DNA of 64,000 bases from contig CAJKMG010000015.1 in the NCBI GenBank assembly GCA_905200945.1, positions 1 through 64,000 on the forward strand. Direction: 5' to 3'. This document shows, piece by piece, positions 53,918 through 63,600 of this stretch; position 1 is the stretch's first letter; every line of letters begins with the position of its first letter. Source of the stretch: an uncultured Akkermansia sp. Lineage in GTDB: Bacteria; Verrucomicrobiota; Verrucomicrobiia; Verrucomicrobiales; Akkermansiaceae. The notes beneath the pieces were generated by a model that did not search any database, had not been told where the DNA came from, and saw only the letters and a program-made list of their open reading frames with translations. The translations under genes and the position numbers were made by a program.

Positions 53918-54886
53918 TATTTCCCCCCCTGCCGCATTGCCGCACTCTCCTCCGCCGTTTCCGGCACAGAGGGGGACAGGGAATGTTTCAGGAAAGAAGG
54001 GAAATCACTTCTTCCCAAAAAGATACGTACTGGCTGGACACCGGGGATCATATATCCCCGGTTTGCGGGAAGCAGGAAACCGCCTTATTGGCATGGCTAA
54101 CGTGTATGTTCGTAAAAGACGGCAAATAATACTGTCCGGAAAAAACCACGGCACGGGAAAATCTTCATCAACGGCAAAAGCCGGAACACGGTCCAGGAAC
54201 ATGAAATGGCGCTGAAACCTTTTGATGCTTCCCGCCCCACTCCGGAACAGGCTATTTGACCTGAATCCGATTTACCGCCCTCACCATTTCCGGATGAATA
54301 TGAAAAAGGCTGCGTGAAACTCAACCGGGAAATTTGAAAAACCATGAAGCGCTTTCATGGGGGGCCACAGGCACGAACCACCGGCACCAGCGGTTTCTCC
54401 CCCGCCGTATGGAAGCATTGAAGAAACAATCCGGTACCATGTTCATGGAAAACCAACAGGGACTCAAACTGAAAGGCTCCAGAAGAAACAGCCTCCTTCT
54501 GCCAGAAACATGGCATTTTGGCGAAATCCTGATCTCCTGACATGCCGCGCTCCCCCATTTTATCCCGCATCGCGGGTAAAAATAAAAACCTCACCTCAAA
54601 TATGCCTCTGCCGAACATCGCGGCATGACGCATGCCCCCGGCAAAATCCGCGCCTTTGGGCGGAATCAGAGACAATCCGGGCATATTCAACTTCCCTTGA
54701 AGCGTGAAGGCGCCGCTTCTCCATGAGAACGCCGGACGCTCCGATTCAGCGCCTCATCCCCTCCGGCTCCTCGCCCGGACAATCATTATTTTGTTAGATA
54801 TTTTTGTAACTGTCTACCGGGCAATCATTATATAAAACATATTAAAAATATGTTTACATATATCAAAATTGTCCCATAATTTTAGG
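53918..54886. other. gene-poor stretch of 969 bases
   Basis: No frame here has a recognisable domain or a credible start. It holds a perfect hairpin at 54040-54062 (ACCGGGGAT, 5-base loop, ATCCCCGGT), a second at 54558-54581 (CCCGC-ATC-GCGGG with T/A arms), and at its right end a direct repeat (54774-54789 and 54816-54831). From about 54780 the DNA turns sharply AT-rich and stays so into the two small genes beyond. It may be a decayed gene or an insertion scar. Confidence 0.6.
54774..54831. repeat. direct repeat before the AT-rich gene pair
   Basis: CCCGGACAATCATTAT (54774-54789) and ACCGGGCAATCATTAT (54816-54831), 42 bases apart, which is about four helical turns. The copies lie 55-112 bases upstream of the gene at 54887, so they could be operator half-sites. 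Confidence 0.6.
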
Positions 54887-55291
54887 ATGAAAAAGATATT
54901 GCATTTATTAGGAATTTTGACCTTTGTTATTTGCAATTATGGGAATGCAAAGGAATTAAAATGTGAATACGAATTAAAAAATTTAAACATAGAGCCAGTC
55001 AGGGTAGCCAACGCCAAACGCACTTACACAGTCTATATATCCTGTAAGTATACAAGCGTTCATCACACGGGTGAGACAGGGGGGCCAATACCGCTGCGAA
55101 AGACAATTACCCCGGTAGTAACCGGTACAGATGATGAAAAAGAGGGCAAAGCCGAGGCATATGCAGAAGGAGAAAGCACAGTCATCGCAATGGCCCGTCT
55201 GCGTTTGACAGAAGAATGCGGTTTGCAATGCGGCAACTGTAACGAAGCAGGCTGCACCTGCGTCGGCTGCAATGACAACATAAATAAATAA
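54887..55291 (+). CDS. Small secreted Cys-rich protein of unknown function
   Basis: 134 residues from the ATG at 54887; an AGG lies immediately before it. Signal peptide about 1-20 (ILHLLGILTFVICNYGNA). The mature part ends in six cysteines within about 18 residues, pattern C-x3-C-x2-C-x4-C-x-C-x2-C (EECGLQCGNCNEAGCTCVGC), suggesting metal binding or a disulfide knot. The gene is AT-rich compared with the window average. No family recognised. It is followed 23 bases later by a second AT-rich secreted-protein gene. Confidence 0.65.
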   Translation: MKKILHLLGILTFVICNYGNAKELKCEYELKNLNIEPVRVANAKRTYTVYISCKYTSVHHTGETGGPIPLRKTITPVVTGTDDEKEGKAEAYAEGESTVIAMARLRLTEECGLQCGNCNEAGCTCVGCNDNINK

Positions 55292-55314
55292 AACTGATTA
55301 ATAAATAAACTGAT

Positions 55315-55746
55315 ATGAAACCATTACTGAAAATTGCTTTTTTGTCGATAGCCTGCTTCCCCTGTTTTTGCATTAATAATGCCGCCGGTTCGGAGGATGT
55401 AATTCCCGGCAGCCAGAAAATTGACAGGGAAAATTCAATCGTAAATCCTATTATTCTTACAGGAATCAAGAAAACAGACGATATCAGAGAATCCCAGAAG
55501 GAATATATCAGGAAAAACTATGAGGGGTACGGCATACTAGGGTATATATACACCATGCATGATGGCAGATATATTCAGATTATTTCTATCAGGAATGATC
55601 AGGGGCAGGAAAAATTAATCTACTTTGACATGACCGATATTTACAGAAAACTAGGAAAATCAAGAGATAAAAAAACAAGACAAGATATCAAAAGACTGAT
55701 AGAAGATCACAAGCCGCTGGAAAAAGAGCAAACCGAATCCGTGTGA
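55315..55746 (+). CDS. Small secreted protein of unknown function
   Basis: 143 residues. Signal peptide about 1-24 (IAFLSIACFPCFCINNAAG); a lipoprotein reading is possible but no clean lipobox is seen. The mature part (SEDVIPGSQKIDREN to EKEQTESV) is highly charged, with no motif known to me. Like its upstream partner it is AT-rich. The two probably form an operon. Confidence 0.6.
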   Translation: MKPLLKIAFLSIACFPCFCINNAAGSEDVIPGSQKIDRENSIVNPIILTGIKKTDDIRESQKEYIRKNYEGYGILGYIYTMHDGRYIQIISIRNDQGQEKLIYFDMTDIYRKLGKSRDKKTRQDIKRLIEDHKPLEKEQTESV

Positions 55747-55766
55747 TAGGTTTGTTCCGCACCGTG

Positions 55767-55819
55767 GAACTGTCAGATAACGAATAACAACAGCGTTTTT
55801 TAATTATTTCTGACAGTTC
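55767..55819. repeat. 11-bp inverted repeat
   Basis: GAACTGTCAGA (55767-55777) and TCTGACAGTTC (55809-55819), perfect, with a 31-base AT-rich loop that includes a T6 run. It lies 20 bases after the AT-rich gene pair and could terminate or protect that transcript. Confidence 0.6.
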
Positions 55820-55968
55820 TGAAAAATTCCCCGGCAGGAATAAATAATCAGCCTTTCTGAAAGACTGGAAAATCCGGAAATTATGCCGGGGCAGCGCTCT
55901 TAAGAATAACATTCACAGGCGCTTTCCTGAAAAGAAAGAAACCCGTCTCGAAAAGACAGGAAACACTT

Positions 55969-57141
55969 TCAGGTATTCCGCTTCCTGGCGGATTCCACCA
56001 GGCGCCGCCGGGCTTCCTGCCTGGCCCGGCAAGCCTGTTCACGTTTTTCTTCCTCCGCCAGAGCCGCCTTTTTCTCGGAATCGCGCAGTTTCCCGTAAAG
56101 CAACGGGTTCATGGCGGCCTCATCTTCCGGACCTTCATGATGGTACACGGGCAGACCGTCTGCGGCCAGCGCAACATGATGGTAACGGCCTTTCTCCTTC
56201 AAACTCCCGCCTTTTTTATCCAGCCGGGAAAGAATCACGGCATACCCCAGCCCGGGGGCATTCATCAGCTTCCGCCGGCCGTCAAATAACGCGGCCACGC
56301 GCATATTGTCGTAGTCCAGCTTCATGACGCCGCAAACCATTTCACCCTCCGTATTCCAGTACATGACCAGTTTTTTTCTTCCCAGGGAATTGGGTTTGCA
56401 CGTTTCATAGGCTCCCTTGACGGGGCGGTTTTCCACAAGCAGGGAGTAATCCGCATTCCTGTAGTTCTTTGCTTCCCTTGCGGCAAGCTGTTCTCCCTGG
56501 GGAAGCAGAAAGGAAACGGGAGCGCACATTTCCGTTCGCTCCTCAGACAGGCTTTTGGAAGGGATAAGGACACCCCTACCCATATCATAATAAGCGCAAC
56601 GCATCCCCTGATCCAGAACCATATCGAAATTCTTCTGTCCCCTGCCGCTTTCCGGGCGCGCCTGCGGACGGCAGTATTCCTGAATGCGAACCGGAGGCCC
56701 CTGAATGACGGAAAGCGATGTAGTACAAACCAGCCCATCCACTTTTCTGGTTCCCGTTAAAGCTCCGGTATTTTTTCTCCGGACCATCTCATGATACCGG
56801 GGTGAAATATTCTTTTCCACCGGTGTCCACGTTACCTTCTGCAGTTCCTTCATCAGGAACGGCCAAAGCATCGCGGCCAGTTTCAGGTCCCGGCGCGCCT
56901 CTGTACCCGTCAGCGAAACAGCAAGCGCGGCGTCTTCCTCATCCAGACGGTTTAACGGAATTTCCACGCGCCTGCGCCCCATTTTCAGAACTGCTCCGGA
57001 TCCCGTGCAGGACTGGAAACTGCCTTTCACCACATCTCCCAATTTGGAAATCCATTCCCGTTCCCCCGGAAAGGCCCATTCCTCCGCCGGCGCACAAACC
57101 GCGCCGCACGATGCCAGCACAGCAAAGAAAAGGAATTTCAT
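55969..57141 (-). CDS. Secreted SHD1-like domain protein
   Basis: 390 residues with a signal peptide (about 1-19, FFAVLASCGAVCAPAEE). Residues about 25-75 look like the SLA1 homology domain 1 common in Planctomycetes/Verrucomicrobia secreted proteins: EWISKLGDVVKGSFQSCTGSGAVLKM...VEIPLNRLDEEDAAL. The rest has no recognised family and ends in an Arg/Lys/Glu-rich helix (AEEEKREQACRARQEARRRL). It is convergent with the AT-rich pair and on the same strand as topB. Confidence 0.7.
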   Translation of the reverse strand: MKFLFFAVLASCGAVCAPAEEWAFPGEREWISKLGDVVKGSFQSCTGSGAVLKMGRRRVEIPLNRLDEEDAALAVSLTGTEARRDLKLAAMLWPFLMKELQKVTWTPVEKNISPRYHEMVRRKNTGALTGTRKVDGLVCTTSLSVIQGPPVRIQEYCRPQARPESGRGQKNFDMVLDQGMRCAYYDMGRGVLIPSKSLSEERTEMCAPVSFLLPQGEQLAAREAKNYRNADYSLLVENRPVKGAYETCKPNSLGRKKLVMYWNTEGEMVCGVMKLDYDNMRVAALFDGRRKLMNAPGLGYAVILSRLDKKGGSLKEKGRYHHVALAADGLPVYHHEGPEDEAAMNPLLYGKLRDSEKKAALAEEEKREQACRARQEARRRLVESARKRNT

Positions 57142-57253
57142 CGTCAGGAATCCAGAGGTGCGCTTTTAAGCTAACATACGGAAAGAGCCGGAAAGAAGCT
57201 TTTTCCCGGTTCTTCCCTCAATCTCCGTTAGCGGCGGCATGTTTCCGCTGGCG

Positions 57254-59863
57254 TTATTGCTTGCGCCCCTTTTTGGGTGCAACCCCGGATTTGGAGTCTT
57301 TCCCGGCTGTTTTGGCGGCGCTCCGGCTCGTCTTCTCCGCTTTGCCTTCCGTTTTCCCGGCAGCGTTTTTAGCGGGATATTTCCTTTCCCGCGGCGGGAA
57401 TTCAAAACCGATTTTTCCCGTCTTCGCGTTGAAGACCAGATAAGCGTCAAACGGGCGCTTGGTACGCTGTGAAATGAACCCCTTCATCAGATCGGATTTT
57501 CCTTCCGCCAAAATCTTCAATACCTGGTCCAGCGGGATTTCACGTCCCAGAATAGTCCGGGAGACGGAAACGGCGGCATGTTCCTTTCCAAGGGTCAGGG
57601 AAGGAATTTTCCAGGCCTTGGCCGTTTCCATCACATCATGCTCTCCCATGTCCGGAATGGTGACGGAAGCCACTTTCACGGCTTCCTCCGTCCCTGCGGC
57701 CTCATCTTCCTCCCGCGCCGGGAAGTAAAGCGTGGCCCGGAATTTGTCGTTGAGTTCCAGTCCCGCCTCAAAGGGCTTGCCGAACCGGGAGGTAAATCCG
57801 TGGAGAATTCCCGTCCTGCCGTCCACAATAAGGGTCTTCAATTCTTCATCCGCCATGTCGCGGCCGGAGATAACCTTGCGGATGCTGAACTTGCAGGAAC
57901 GGCAGGAGACGGCGTCCAGCGTGTTTTTCAGGCCGTGGGCATGGCAGGAAGGGCAGTCCAGTTCCATTTCCGGCAGTTCCACCTGCTGCTGGGCTTCCCG
58001 GAAATCCTTCACCCTCTTCACGATTTCCCCGGTCAGGGTCTTAATGCCCTCCATGAAGGAATCCCTCGGCAGGGCGGCCTGTTCCATCTGCTTGAGCTTG
58101 TATTCCCATTCCCCGGTCAGGCTGGGGGAAGTAAGCGTTTTCAGGCCGATGCGTTCCAGCAGGGCAATCAGTTCAATCCCGCGGCGCGTCGCCAGAAGTT
58201 CGCGGCCGTCCCGGACGATGTATTCCTGGGAAATCAGCCCTTCAATGATGGAGGCGCGGGTGGCGGGAGTGCCCAGGCCGCGTTCGCTCATGGCGGCGGC
58301 CAGTTCTTCGTCATGCACCAGCTTCCCGGCTCCCTCCATGGCGGCCAGCAGCGTGGCTTCGTTGTACCGGGCGGGCGGCTTGGTCATGGCGTTGCGGATT
58401 TCAATCTCACGCAAGGCGGCTGGCTCCCCGTCGCGGACGGGCACCAGTTCTTCCTTGGAGGAAGTGCCGGCCTTCCGTCCGTAAACGGCCTGCCAGCCCG
58501 GCTCCACAAGCACCCGGCCCGTGGTCAGGAAAGCGTCCGTCACGCCGTCCCGGTGGGTAATGAGCGTGGTTCTCCGCGTGTCTTCAAACACGGCAGCGGG
58601 GAAGAAGACGGCCAGGAAGCGGGCCATAACCATTTCAAAGAGTTTCTGCGCGTCCCCGGTAAGCTTTTCCATCTTCCCGGTCGGGATGATGGCAAAGTGG
58701 TCGCTCACCTTTTTTGTATCAAACACGCGCCGGTTGGGCTTGATGCGCCTGTTGTCCAGAATGTCCCTGGCAAAGGGGGCGAATTCCGGGTTCTGCTCCG
58801 CCACCGTGCCTACGATGCCGTAAACCTTGCCCAGATAATCTTCCGGCAGGTAGCGGGAGTCCGTGCGTGGATACGTGAGCACCTTGTGCTTTTCATAGCA
58901 TTCCTGGGCCAGCTGCAGCGTGCGCTTGGCGGAAAAGCCGTAGCGGTTGGCGGCTTCCCGCTGAAGGGAAGTCAGGTCATACAACAGCGGGGCAACCGTC
59001 GTGACCGGTTTCTTTTCTTCCGTCACCGTGCCGGATTTGCCGCGGCAGCGGTCGCGGATGACGGCCGCCTGTTCCGAATCCCAGATGCGCTCCGCGCGGG
59101 AGTGGGGATGATCGTTTTTCTTCCAGTCACGGTCAATCCAGCGGCCGGAGTAAGAGCCGGACTGGACGTCGAATTCAGCCCATACTTCCGAATAGGGCTC
59201 CGGTTCAAACGCCTGGATTTCCAATTCCCTCTGCGTCAGGATAGCCAGCGTGGGCGTCTGCACGCGCCCGGCAGGGGTGACGTTGAAGCCGCCGCGGGAT
59301 TGCAGAATGGTCAGGGCGCGGGTGCTGTTCAGCCCCACCAGCCAGTCTGATTCGGAACGGCACACGGCGGCATTCGTCAGGGGCTTCATATCAGCTTCGC
59401 TGCGCATGCCGTGCCAGGCATTGAGAATGGCCTCATCCGTCATGGACTGCATCCACAGGCGCCGCGTAGGCTTGGTCCATTTTCCGTAACGCACCAGATT
59501 GTGAAAAATCAGTTCCCCCTCACGCCCGGCATCGCATGCGTTGACAATTTCCGTGACGTCCTTGCTTCTGGCAAGCTGAAGGACCTTTTTCAAACGGTCT
59601 TCCGACTGCTTGATGGGTTCCAGTTCAAACTTCCGGGGGATGACGGGCAGATAGTCGAATTTCCACGGCAGGGACTTTCCTTCTTCCGTCATGGGTTTTT
59701 TCTGTTCCAGCAGATGCCCCACGGCAGAGGTGATGATGGCCCGGTCATTCTGGTAAAATGCCCCGGACTTGTCCCGGGTGAATTTTCCAAGCTCTTTGCC
59801 GAGCACTCTCGCCAAATCAGTGGCGACGCTCGGCTTTTCTGCTATAATTAACGTTTTGGACAT
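57254..59863 (-). CDS. topB: DNA topoisomerase III
   Basis: 869 residues from the ATG at 59863 ([18 protein letters not shown]); the upstream frame of 17 residues is not homologous. Type IA topoisomerase: TOPRIM with E9 and the acidic DAGREGE stretch (111-117), and the active-site tyrosine Y331 in [12 protein letters not shown]. The C-terminus has a CxxC-x(n)-CxxC zinc ribbon ([10 protein letters not shown]...SCRSCKF) and then two short repeats ([15 protein letters not shown] and [15 protein letters not shown]) before a Lys-rich tail. It decatenates DNA by single-strand passage. Confidence 0.95.
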   Translation of the reverse strand: MSKTLIIAEKPSVATDLARVLGKELGKFTRDKSGAFYQNDRAIITSAVGHLLEQKKPMTEEGKSLPWKFDYLPVIPRKFELEPIKQSEDRLKKVLQLARSKDVTEIVNACDAGREGELIFHNLVRYGKWTKPTRRLWMQSMTDEAILNAWHGMRSEADMKPLTNAAVCRSESDWLVGLNSTRALTILQSRGGFNVTPAGRVQTPTLAILTQRELEIQAFEPEPYSEVWAEFDVQSGSYSGRWIDRDWKKNDHPHSRAERIWDSEQAAVIRDRCRGKSGTVTEEKKPVTTVAPLLYDLTSLQREAANRYGFSAKRTLQLAQECYEKHKVLTYPRTDSRYLPEDYLGKVYGIVGTVAEQNPEFAPFARDILDNRRIKPNRRVFDTKKVSDHFAIIPTGKMEKLTGDAQKLFEMVMARFLAVFFPAAVFEDTRRTTLITHRDGVTDAFLTTGRVLVEPGWQAVYGRKAGTSSKEELVPVRDGEPAALREIEIRNAMTKPPARYNEATLLAAMEGAGKLVHDEELAAAMSERGLGTPATRASIIEGLISQEYIVRDGRELLATRRGIELIALLERIGLKTLTSPSLTGEWEYKLKQMEQAALPRDSFMEGIKTLTGEIVKRVKDFREAQQQVELPEMELDCPSCHAHGLKNTLDAVSCRSCKFSIRKVISGRDMADEELKTLIVDGRTGILHGFTSRFGKPFEAGLELNDKFRATLYFPAREEDEAAGTEEAVKVASVTIPDMGEHDVMETAKAWKIPSLTLGKEHAAVSVSRTILGREIPLDQVLKILAEGKSDLMKGFISQRTKRPFDAYLVFNAKTGKIGFEFPPRERKYPAKNAAGKTEGKAEKTSRSAAKTAGKDSKSGVAPKKGRKQ

Positions 59864-60100
59864 ATCGGCGGCTCGGAAAAAAGTGCTGAACAATAAAGGC
59901 GACGCGGCCCGCACGGGAAAGGGGGCGTTGCATTTGGAGGTGAATTCCTACTCCCCTACCCCCCATGCTTGTCAATAACCAATTATGTATTTACGGGAAA
60001 AGCGCGCTTTTATGTCAAAATAACGGATTCTTTCATCTCCATTTTTCTGGGAAGCCGCTCCGCCATCTTGCCAGGCACCCGCCGCCGTGCTATTTACGGG

Positions 60101-60538
60101 ATGATGAAAACCGGTCTTTCTTTCGTTCTTCTCCCCTCCTGCCTCATGCTGCTGGCAGCCTGCTCCCCTACGCCGTCCGACCGCATTGCGAAAAATCTGC
60201 CGGCTTACGAGCAGCTCCCGAAAGAGCATCAGGCCAAAGTGGCGCGCGGGGAGCTGGAAAAAGGGATGTCCCCCATGGCGGTTCTGCTGGCATGGGGGGA
60301 ACCCGAACAGAAAATGGCGGGCAGGATGAACGGTAAGAACACGGAACGGTGGATTTACACGCGGAGCGGCACGGGCTGGTCCGTAGGTTTGGGAGGAGGG
60401 GGATTCCGGGGCAGGGATTCCGGCATAGGCACCGGGATAGGCGTCACGATGCCCCTGGGCAGCCGTCCGCCCGTCTCCTGCAATGTCCTGTTTGAAGACG
60501 GGAAGGTCATCGGCTGGGAAGCCGTCAATGGCTTTTAG
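60101..60538 (+). CDS. Small lipoprotein, SmpA/BamE-like
   Basis: 145 residues from the ATG at 60101 or 60104 (MMKTGLSFVLLPSC). The lipobox LLAAC places lipidation at C21. The mature region GELEKGMSPMAVLLAWGEPEQKM...ERWIYTR follows the BamE/SmpA pattern (xxGMtxxqVxxllGxP), then a Gly-rich stretch and VLFEDGKVIGWEAV (BamE end FxnGkL). BamE relatives help assemble outer-membrane barrels, but many such lipoproteins are of unknown role. It is divergent from topB. Confidence 0.7.
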   Translation: MMKTGLSFVLLPSCLMLLAACSPTPSDRIAKNLPAYEQLPKEHQAKVARGELEKGMSPMAVLLAWGEPEQKMAGRMNGKNTERWIYTRSGTGWSVGLGGGGFRGRDSGIGTGIGVTMPLGSRPPVSCNVLFEDGKVIGWEAVNGF

Positions 60539-60576
60539 ACGGCCTTCCCCCGCCTCGTGTTTCCCATCCGCCAGGC

Positions 60577-60593
60577 CCGGCGTTTCACGCCGG
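60577..60593. terminator. hairpin between convergent genes
   Basis: CCGGCGT-TTC-ACGCCGG, a perfect 7-bp stem with a 3-base loop between the SmpA-like gene and the convergent uroporphyrinogen gene. It can serve both strands; tails are not T-rich. Confidence 0.5.
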
Positions 60594-60607
60594 CCGCGCC
60601 GTTTACC

Positions 60608-62128
60608 CTATTTGCCGGCGGCCTTGACGATGGCTTCCACCAAACCGTTGATATCGTGTGTTTTCGCCGTAATTGAAGGGGCATACCCCAGCTCCTTGAG
60701 GGCCGCCGTGGTTACCGGGCCGATGCTGGCGGCCCGGCATCCCTCCGGCCACGGAAGCCCCAGCTTGAAGAAGTTCTCCGCCGTGGAGGAACTGGTGAAC
60801 GTCACGATATCCGCCCCATGTTCGCGGAAAGCCGCCTGGGCTCCCGCCGCATCTTCCGTTTCCGCTTCCGTTTTGTAGGCGATGCATTCGTCCACAATGG
60901 CGCCCAGCGCATTCAACCCGTCGTAAATCACGCGGCGGGCTTCTTCTCCGCGCACCCACAGGAAAGTGCTGTGCTCAATGGTTCCGATTTCTTCGCGCGC
61001 GTCCCTGAACGCTTTAACGAGGCCCTCCGCCACAAACTTTTTAGGCATGATATCCACGGCCAGTCCGTATTCCCGGAGTTTTGCCTCCGTCCCTGGCCCG
61101 ATGGCCGCAATCCTGGCTCCTCCAATGCTCCGGATGTCCCTGTACACGGCAAAAAACGCCTGGAAGAAGCGTTCCACCCCGTTGGGGCTGGAAAACACCA
61201 GCCAGTCATACGTGTGGGCATGCACTACGCTTTCCGCAAATTCCCTCCTGTTGGAGGGCGGGGCAATGCGTATGACAGGCATCTCCAGCACTTCCGCCCC
61301 CAGACGGCGCAGGCGCGCGCTCAGTTCCCCCGCCTGGGCGCGGGTGCGCGTCACTACGATGCGCTTGCCGAACAGAGGCAGGTGTTCAAACCAGTTCAGG
61401 GACTCGCGTTCTCTCACCACATCCCCGATGACAACTACTGCGGGAGCGCCCAAACCGGCCTTCTGCACCCTGGCGGGCAGTGTTTTCACAGTACCCGTAA
61501 CCGTACGCTGAATGCCCGTGGTGGCCCACTGGACGGCGGCGGCAGGCGCAGACGGTTCCTGCCCGTATCCGATCAGGGCTTCGCACACATCCGCCAGTTT
61601 CCGCATTCCCATCAGCATGACTTTCGTGCCCTGCGCTCCGGCTATGCCCTTCAGGTCCAGGGAAGACTCCTTCTTGTTCACGTCTTCATGGCCCGTAAAT
61701 ACGGTAAACTGCGTGCAATGCCTGCGGTGCGTCACCGGAATGCCCGCGTAAGCCGGCCCCGCAATGGCGGAAGTAACGCCCGGAACAACTTCAAACGGGA
61801 TGCCCGCTTCATGCAGGGCGTCCGCCTCCTCCCCCCCGCGCCCGAAGACGTAGGGGTCGCCCCCTTTCAGGCGCACCACTTTTTTCCCGGCACGGCCCAG
61901 CCTGACCAGCAGGGCGTTGATTTCCTCCTGCGGCAGGGCGTGGCGGGAAGCCCTCTTCCCCACAAAAATCCTTTCGCATGCGGCAGGGGCCCAGTTCAGC
62001 ATTTCCGCCGAACTCAGCGCATCATATACCAGCACTTCCGCCATTCCCAGCAGTTCCCGCCCGCGGACGGTGATCAGCCCGGGGTCGCCAGGACCCGCTC
62101 CAAGCAAATAAACAATACCCTGTTGCAT
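60608..62128 (-). CDS. Uroporphyrinogen-III C-methyltransferase / uroporphyrinogen-III synthase fusion
   Basis: 506 residues from the ATG at 62128 (MQQGIVYLLGAGPGDPGL); an ATG at 62149 is also possible. The N-terminal ~250 residues are SUMT/CobA: GAGPGDPGLITVRG, KRASRHALPQEEIN, RLKGGDPYVFGRGGEEA (SAM site) and PGVTSAIAGPAYAGIPVTHR. The C-terminal ~250 residues are HemD, with VTRTRAQAGELSARLRRLGAE and VFSSPNGVERFFQAF. The fusion both closes the tetrapyrrole ring and methylates it, feeding siroheme or corrinoid synthesis. No other haem or cobalamin biosynthesis gene is adjacent. Confidence 0.93.
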   Translation of the reverse strand: MQQGIVYLLGAGPGDPGLITVRGRELLGMAEVLVYDALSSAEMLNWAPAACERIFVGKRASRHALPQEEINALLVRLGRAGKKVVRLKGGDPYVFGRGGEEADALHEAGIPFEVVPGVTSAIAGPAYAGIPVTHRRHCTQFTVFTGHEDVNKKESSLDLKGIAGAQGTKVMLMGMRKLADVCEALIGYGQEPSAPAAAVQWATTGIQRTVTGTVKTLPARVQKAGLGAPAVVVIGDVVRERESLNWFEHLPLFGKRIVVTRTRAQAGELSARLRRLGAEVLEMPVIRIAPPSNRREFAESVVHAHTYDWLVFSSPNGVERFFQAFFAVYRDIRSIGGARIAAIGPGTEAKLREYGLAVDIMPKKFVAEGLVKAFRDAREEIGTIEHSTFLWVRGEEARRVIYDGLNALGAIVDECIAYKTEAETEDAAGAQAAFREHGADIVTFTSSSTAENFFKLGLPWPEGCRAASIGPVTTAALKELGYAPSITAKTHDINGLVEAIVKAAGK

Positions 62129-62268
62129 GCCTCCATTCAACTCCACCATCCGCTTTTTGGCGACAAGAAACCCCGCCATGCCCGGATTCATTTTATTGAT
62201 GGCTGAATTGTCACAAAACATCCGCAAAAGGTCCTTGTTTTTTTAATAAATACAATTATTCCGTATTT

Positions 62269-62727
62269 ATGAATATTCCACGCCTCCTTACAGCTACTCT
62301 TGCCGCTGCATTTATTTTGCCCGCCCTGGCGGATATCCCGGCCTCCCGCGTACCCGCTCCCGTGAAGGAGCAGGTACAAAAGCAGTATCCGAACGCAGGC
62401 GCCATTGAATGGGATTTCGACAATGACGAAGATGTCTATGAAGCCGAATTCCACCTCCATGGCCTGGAATACGAGGTGAAATTGTATCCCGACGGCACTG
62501 TCAGCCTGGTTAAGGCGGATATTTCCCTCCAGCATCTTCCGGCCCCCGTTACGGCGGCCATCGCCCGTGATTTCCCGGGTTATGCCCTCCGCCGCGCCAG
62601 GCAGATTACCGCCCGGGGAGTCCTGAAGTACCGGGTAGACTGCCGGTCCGAATCCCCCGCCGTGCGCAAAGTGGAACTCTACTATTCTCCGGACGGCAAG
62701 CTCCTCTCCCAAAAAGCGGACGATTGA
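62269..62727 (+). CDS. Periplasmic PepSY-like (DUF2874-type) protein
   Basis: 152 residues with a signal peptide (about 1-21, LTATLAAAFILPALA). Two repeats of the PepSY-like fold are visible: VPAPVKEQVQKQYPNAGAIEWDF...DVYEAEFHLHGLEYEVKLYPDGTV (about 28-80) and LPAPVTAAIARDFPGYALRRAR...LKYRVDC...KVELYYSPDGKLL (about 90-148). Such proteins bind or inhibit enzymes in the envelope; a specific role is unknown. It is divergent from the uroporphyrinogen gene. Confidence 0.82.
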   Translation: MNIPRLLTATLAAAFILPALADIPASRVPAPVKEQVQKQYPNAGAIEWDFDNDEDVYEAEFHLHGLEYEVKLYPDGTVSLVKADISLQHLPAPVTAAIARDFPGYALRRARQITARGVLKYRVDCRSESPAVRKVELYYSPDGKLLSQKADD

Positions 62728-62841
62728 ATTCGCCGTTTTTCCGCGCATTTCCGTATGACAGAAGCCGGGGAACTCCCCCCGGAGGCTGACACGGCGCCCT
62801 CTGGATTCAACAAAGCCTGATGATATAAGGTCAAATTTGCA

Positions 62842-63600
62842 ATGATTGAGTTATTCAATATCGATCTCCTTTCCTATACGGTACAGACGGCGGAAACCGC
62901 GCCAACGCATTCCTATACCATTTACTGGTTGATTTTGCTGGGTTCCATGCTTCTGAGCTGGCTGGTCAGCGCGCGCATGAAGAGCCGCTTCAGCGAATAT
63001 TCCCAGATTCCCATTCCCGTAACAGGGCGGGAGGTGGCGGAGCAGATGCTGAAGGACAACCATATTACGGACGTGAAAGTGATTTCCACGCCCGGCCATC
63101 TGACGGACCATTACAATCCGGCAGATAAAACCGTCAACCTGAGCGAGTCCGTTTACAATTCCAACAGCATCGCCGCAGCAGCCGTCGCCGCCCATGAAGT
63201 GGGGCATGCCGTGCAGCACGCCCAGGCTTACCACTGGCTGGGACTGCGCTCCGCGCTGGTTCCCATCGTCCAGCTCTCCTCCAACCTGGTGGGCATAGTG
63301 CTGATGATCGGCATTGTGCTGCTGGCCATGGGCGGCTCCCCGTGGGTGCTGGGGCTGGGCATCGGCCTGTTTGCCGTGACCACAGCCTTCGCGTTCATCA
63401 CGCTTCCCGTGGAATTTGACGCCTCCGCCAGGGCCCTGAAATGGCTGGACCGCTCCCACCTGATGAACTATTTCGACCATGGAAGGGCCAAGAGCGCCCT
63501 GTTCTGGGCCGCCATGACTTATGTGGTAGGCGCGCTTTCCTCCCTGGCCATGCTGCTGTATTACGTGTTCATTTTCCTGAACGCCCGCGGCAGGGAATAA
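62842..63600 (+). CDS. YugP-like membrane zinc metallopeptidase
   Basis: 252 residues. Membrane segments near residues 25-43, 133-152, 156-180 and 225-246. The zinc motif HEVGHAVQH is at 118-126 (HExxH with E119). EFDASARAL and TYVVGALSSLAMLLYY are family stretches (EFdASrrA...yvaaal). The family is a small group of neutral zinc peptidases of unknown substrate, probably in membrane-protein turnover. It lies 114 bases after the PepSY-like gene. Confidence 0.9.
   Translation: MIELFNIDLLSYTVQTAETAPTHSYTIYWLILLGSMLLSWLVSARMKSRFSEYSQIPIPVTGREVAEQMLKDNHITDVKVISTPGHLTDHYNPADKTVNLSESVYNSNSIAAAAVAAHEVGHAVQHAQAYHWLGLRSALVPIVQLSSNLVGIVLMIGIVLLAMGGSPWVLGLGIGLFAVTTAFAFITLPVEFDASARALKWLDRSHLMNYFDHGRAKSALFWAAMTYVVGALSSLAMLLYYVFIFLNARGRE

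Noticed and set aside
53838..54707. Several short frames on both strands in the 53.9-54.9 kb gap
   Set aside because: None has a credible start or domain, and they overlap one another; the region is recorded as gene-poor instead.
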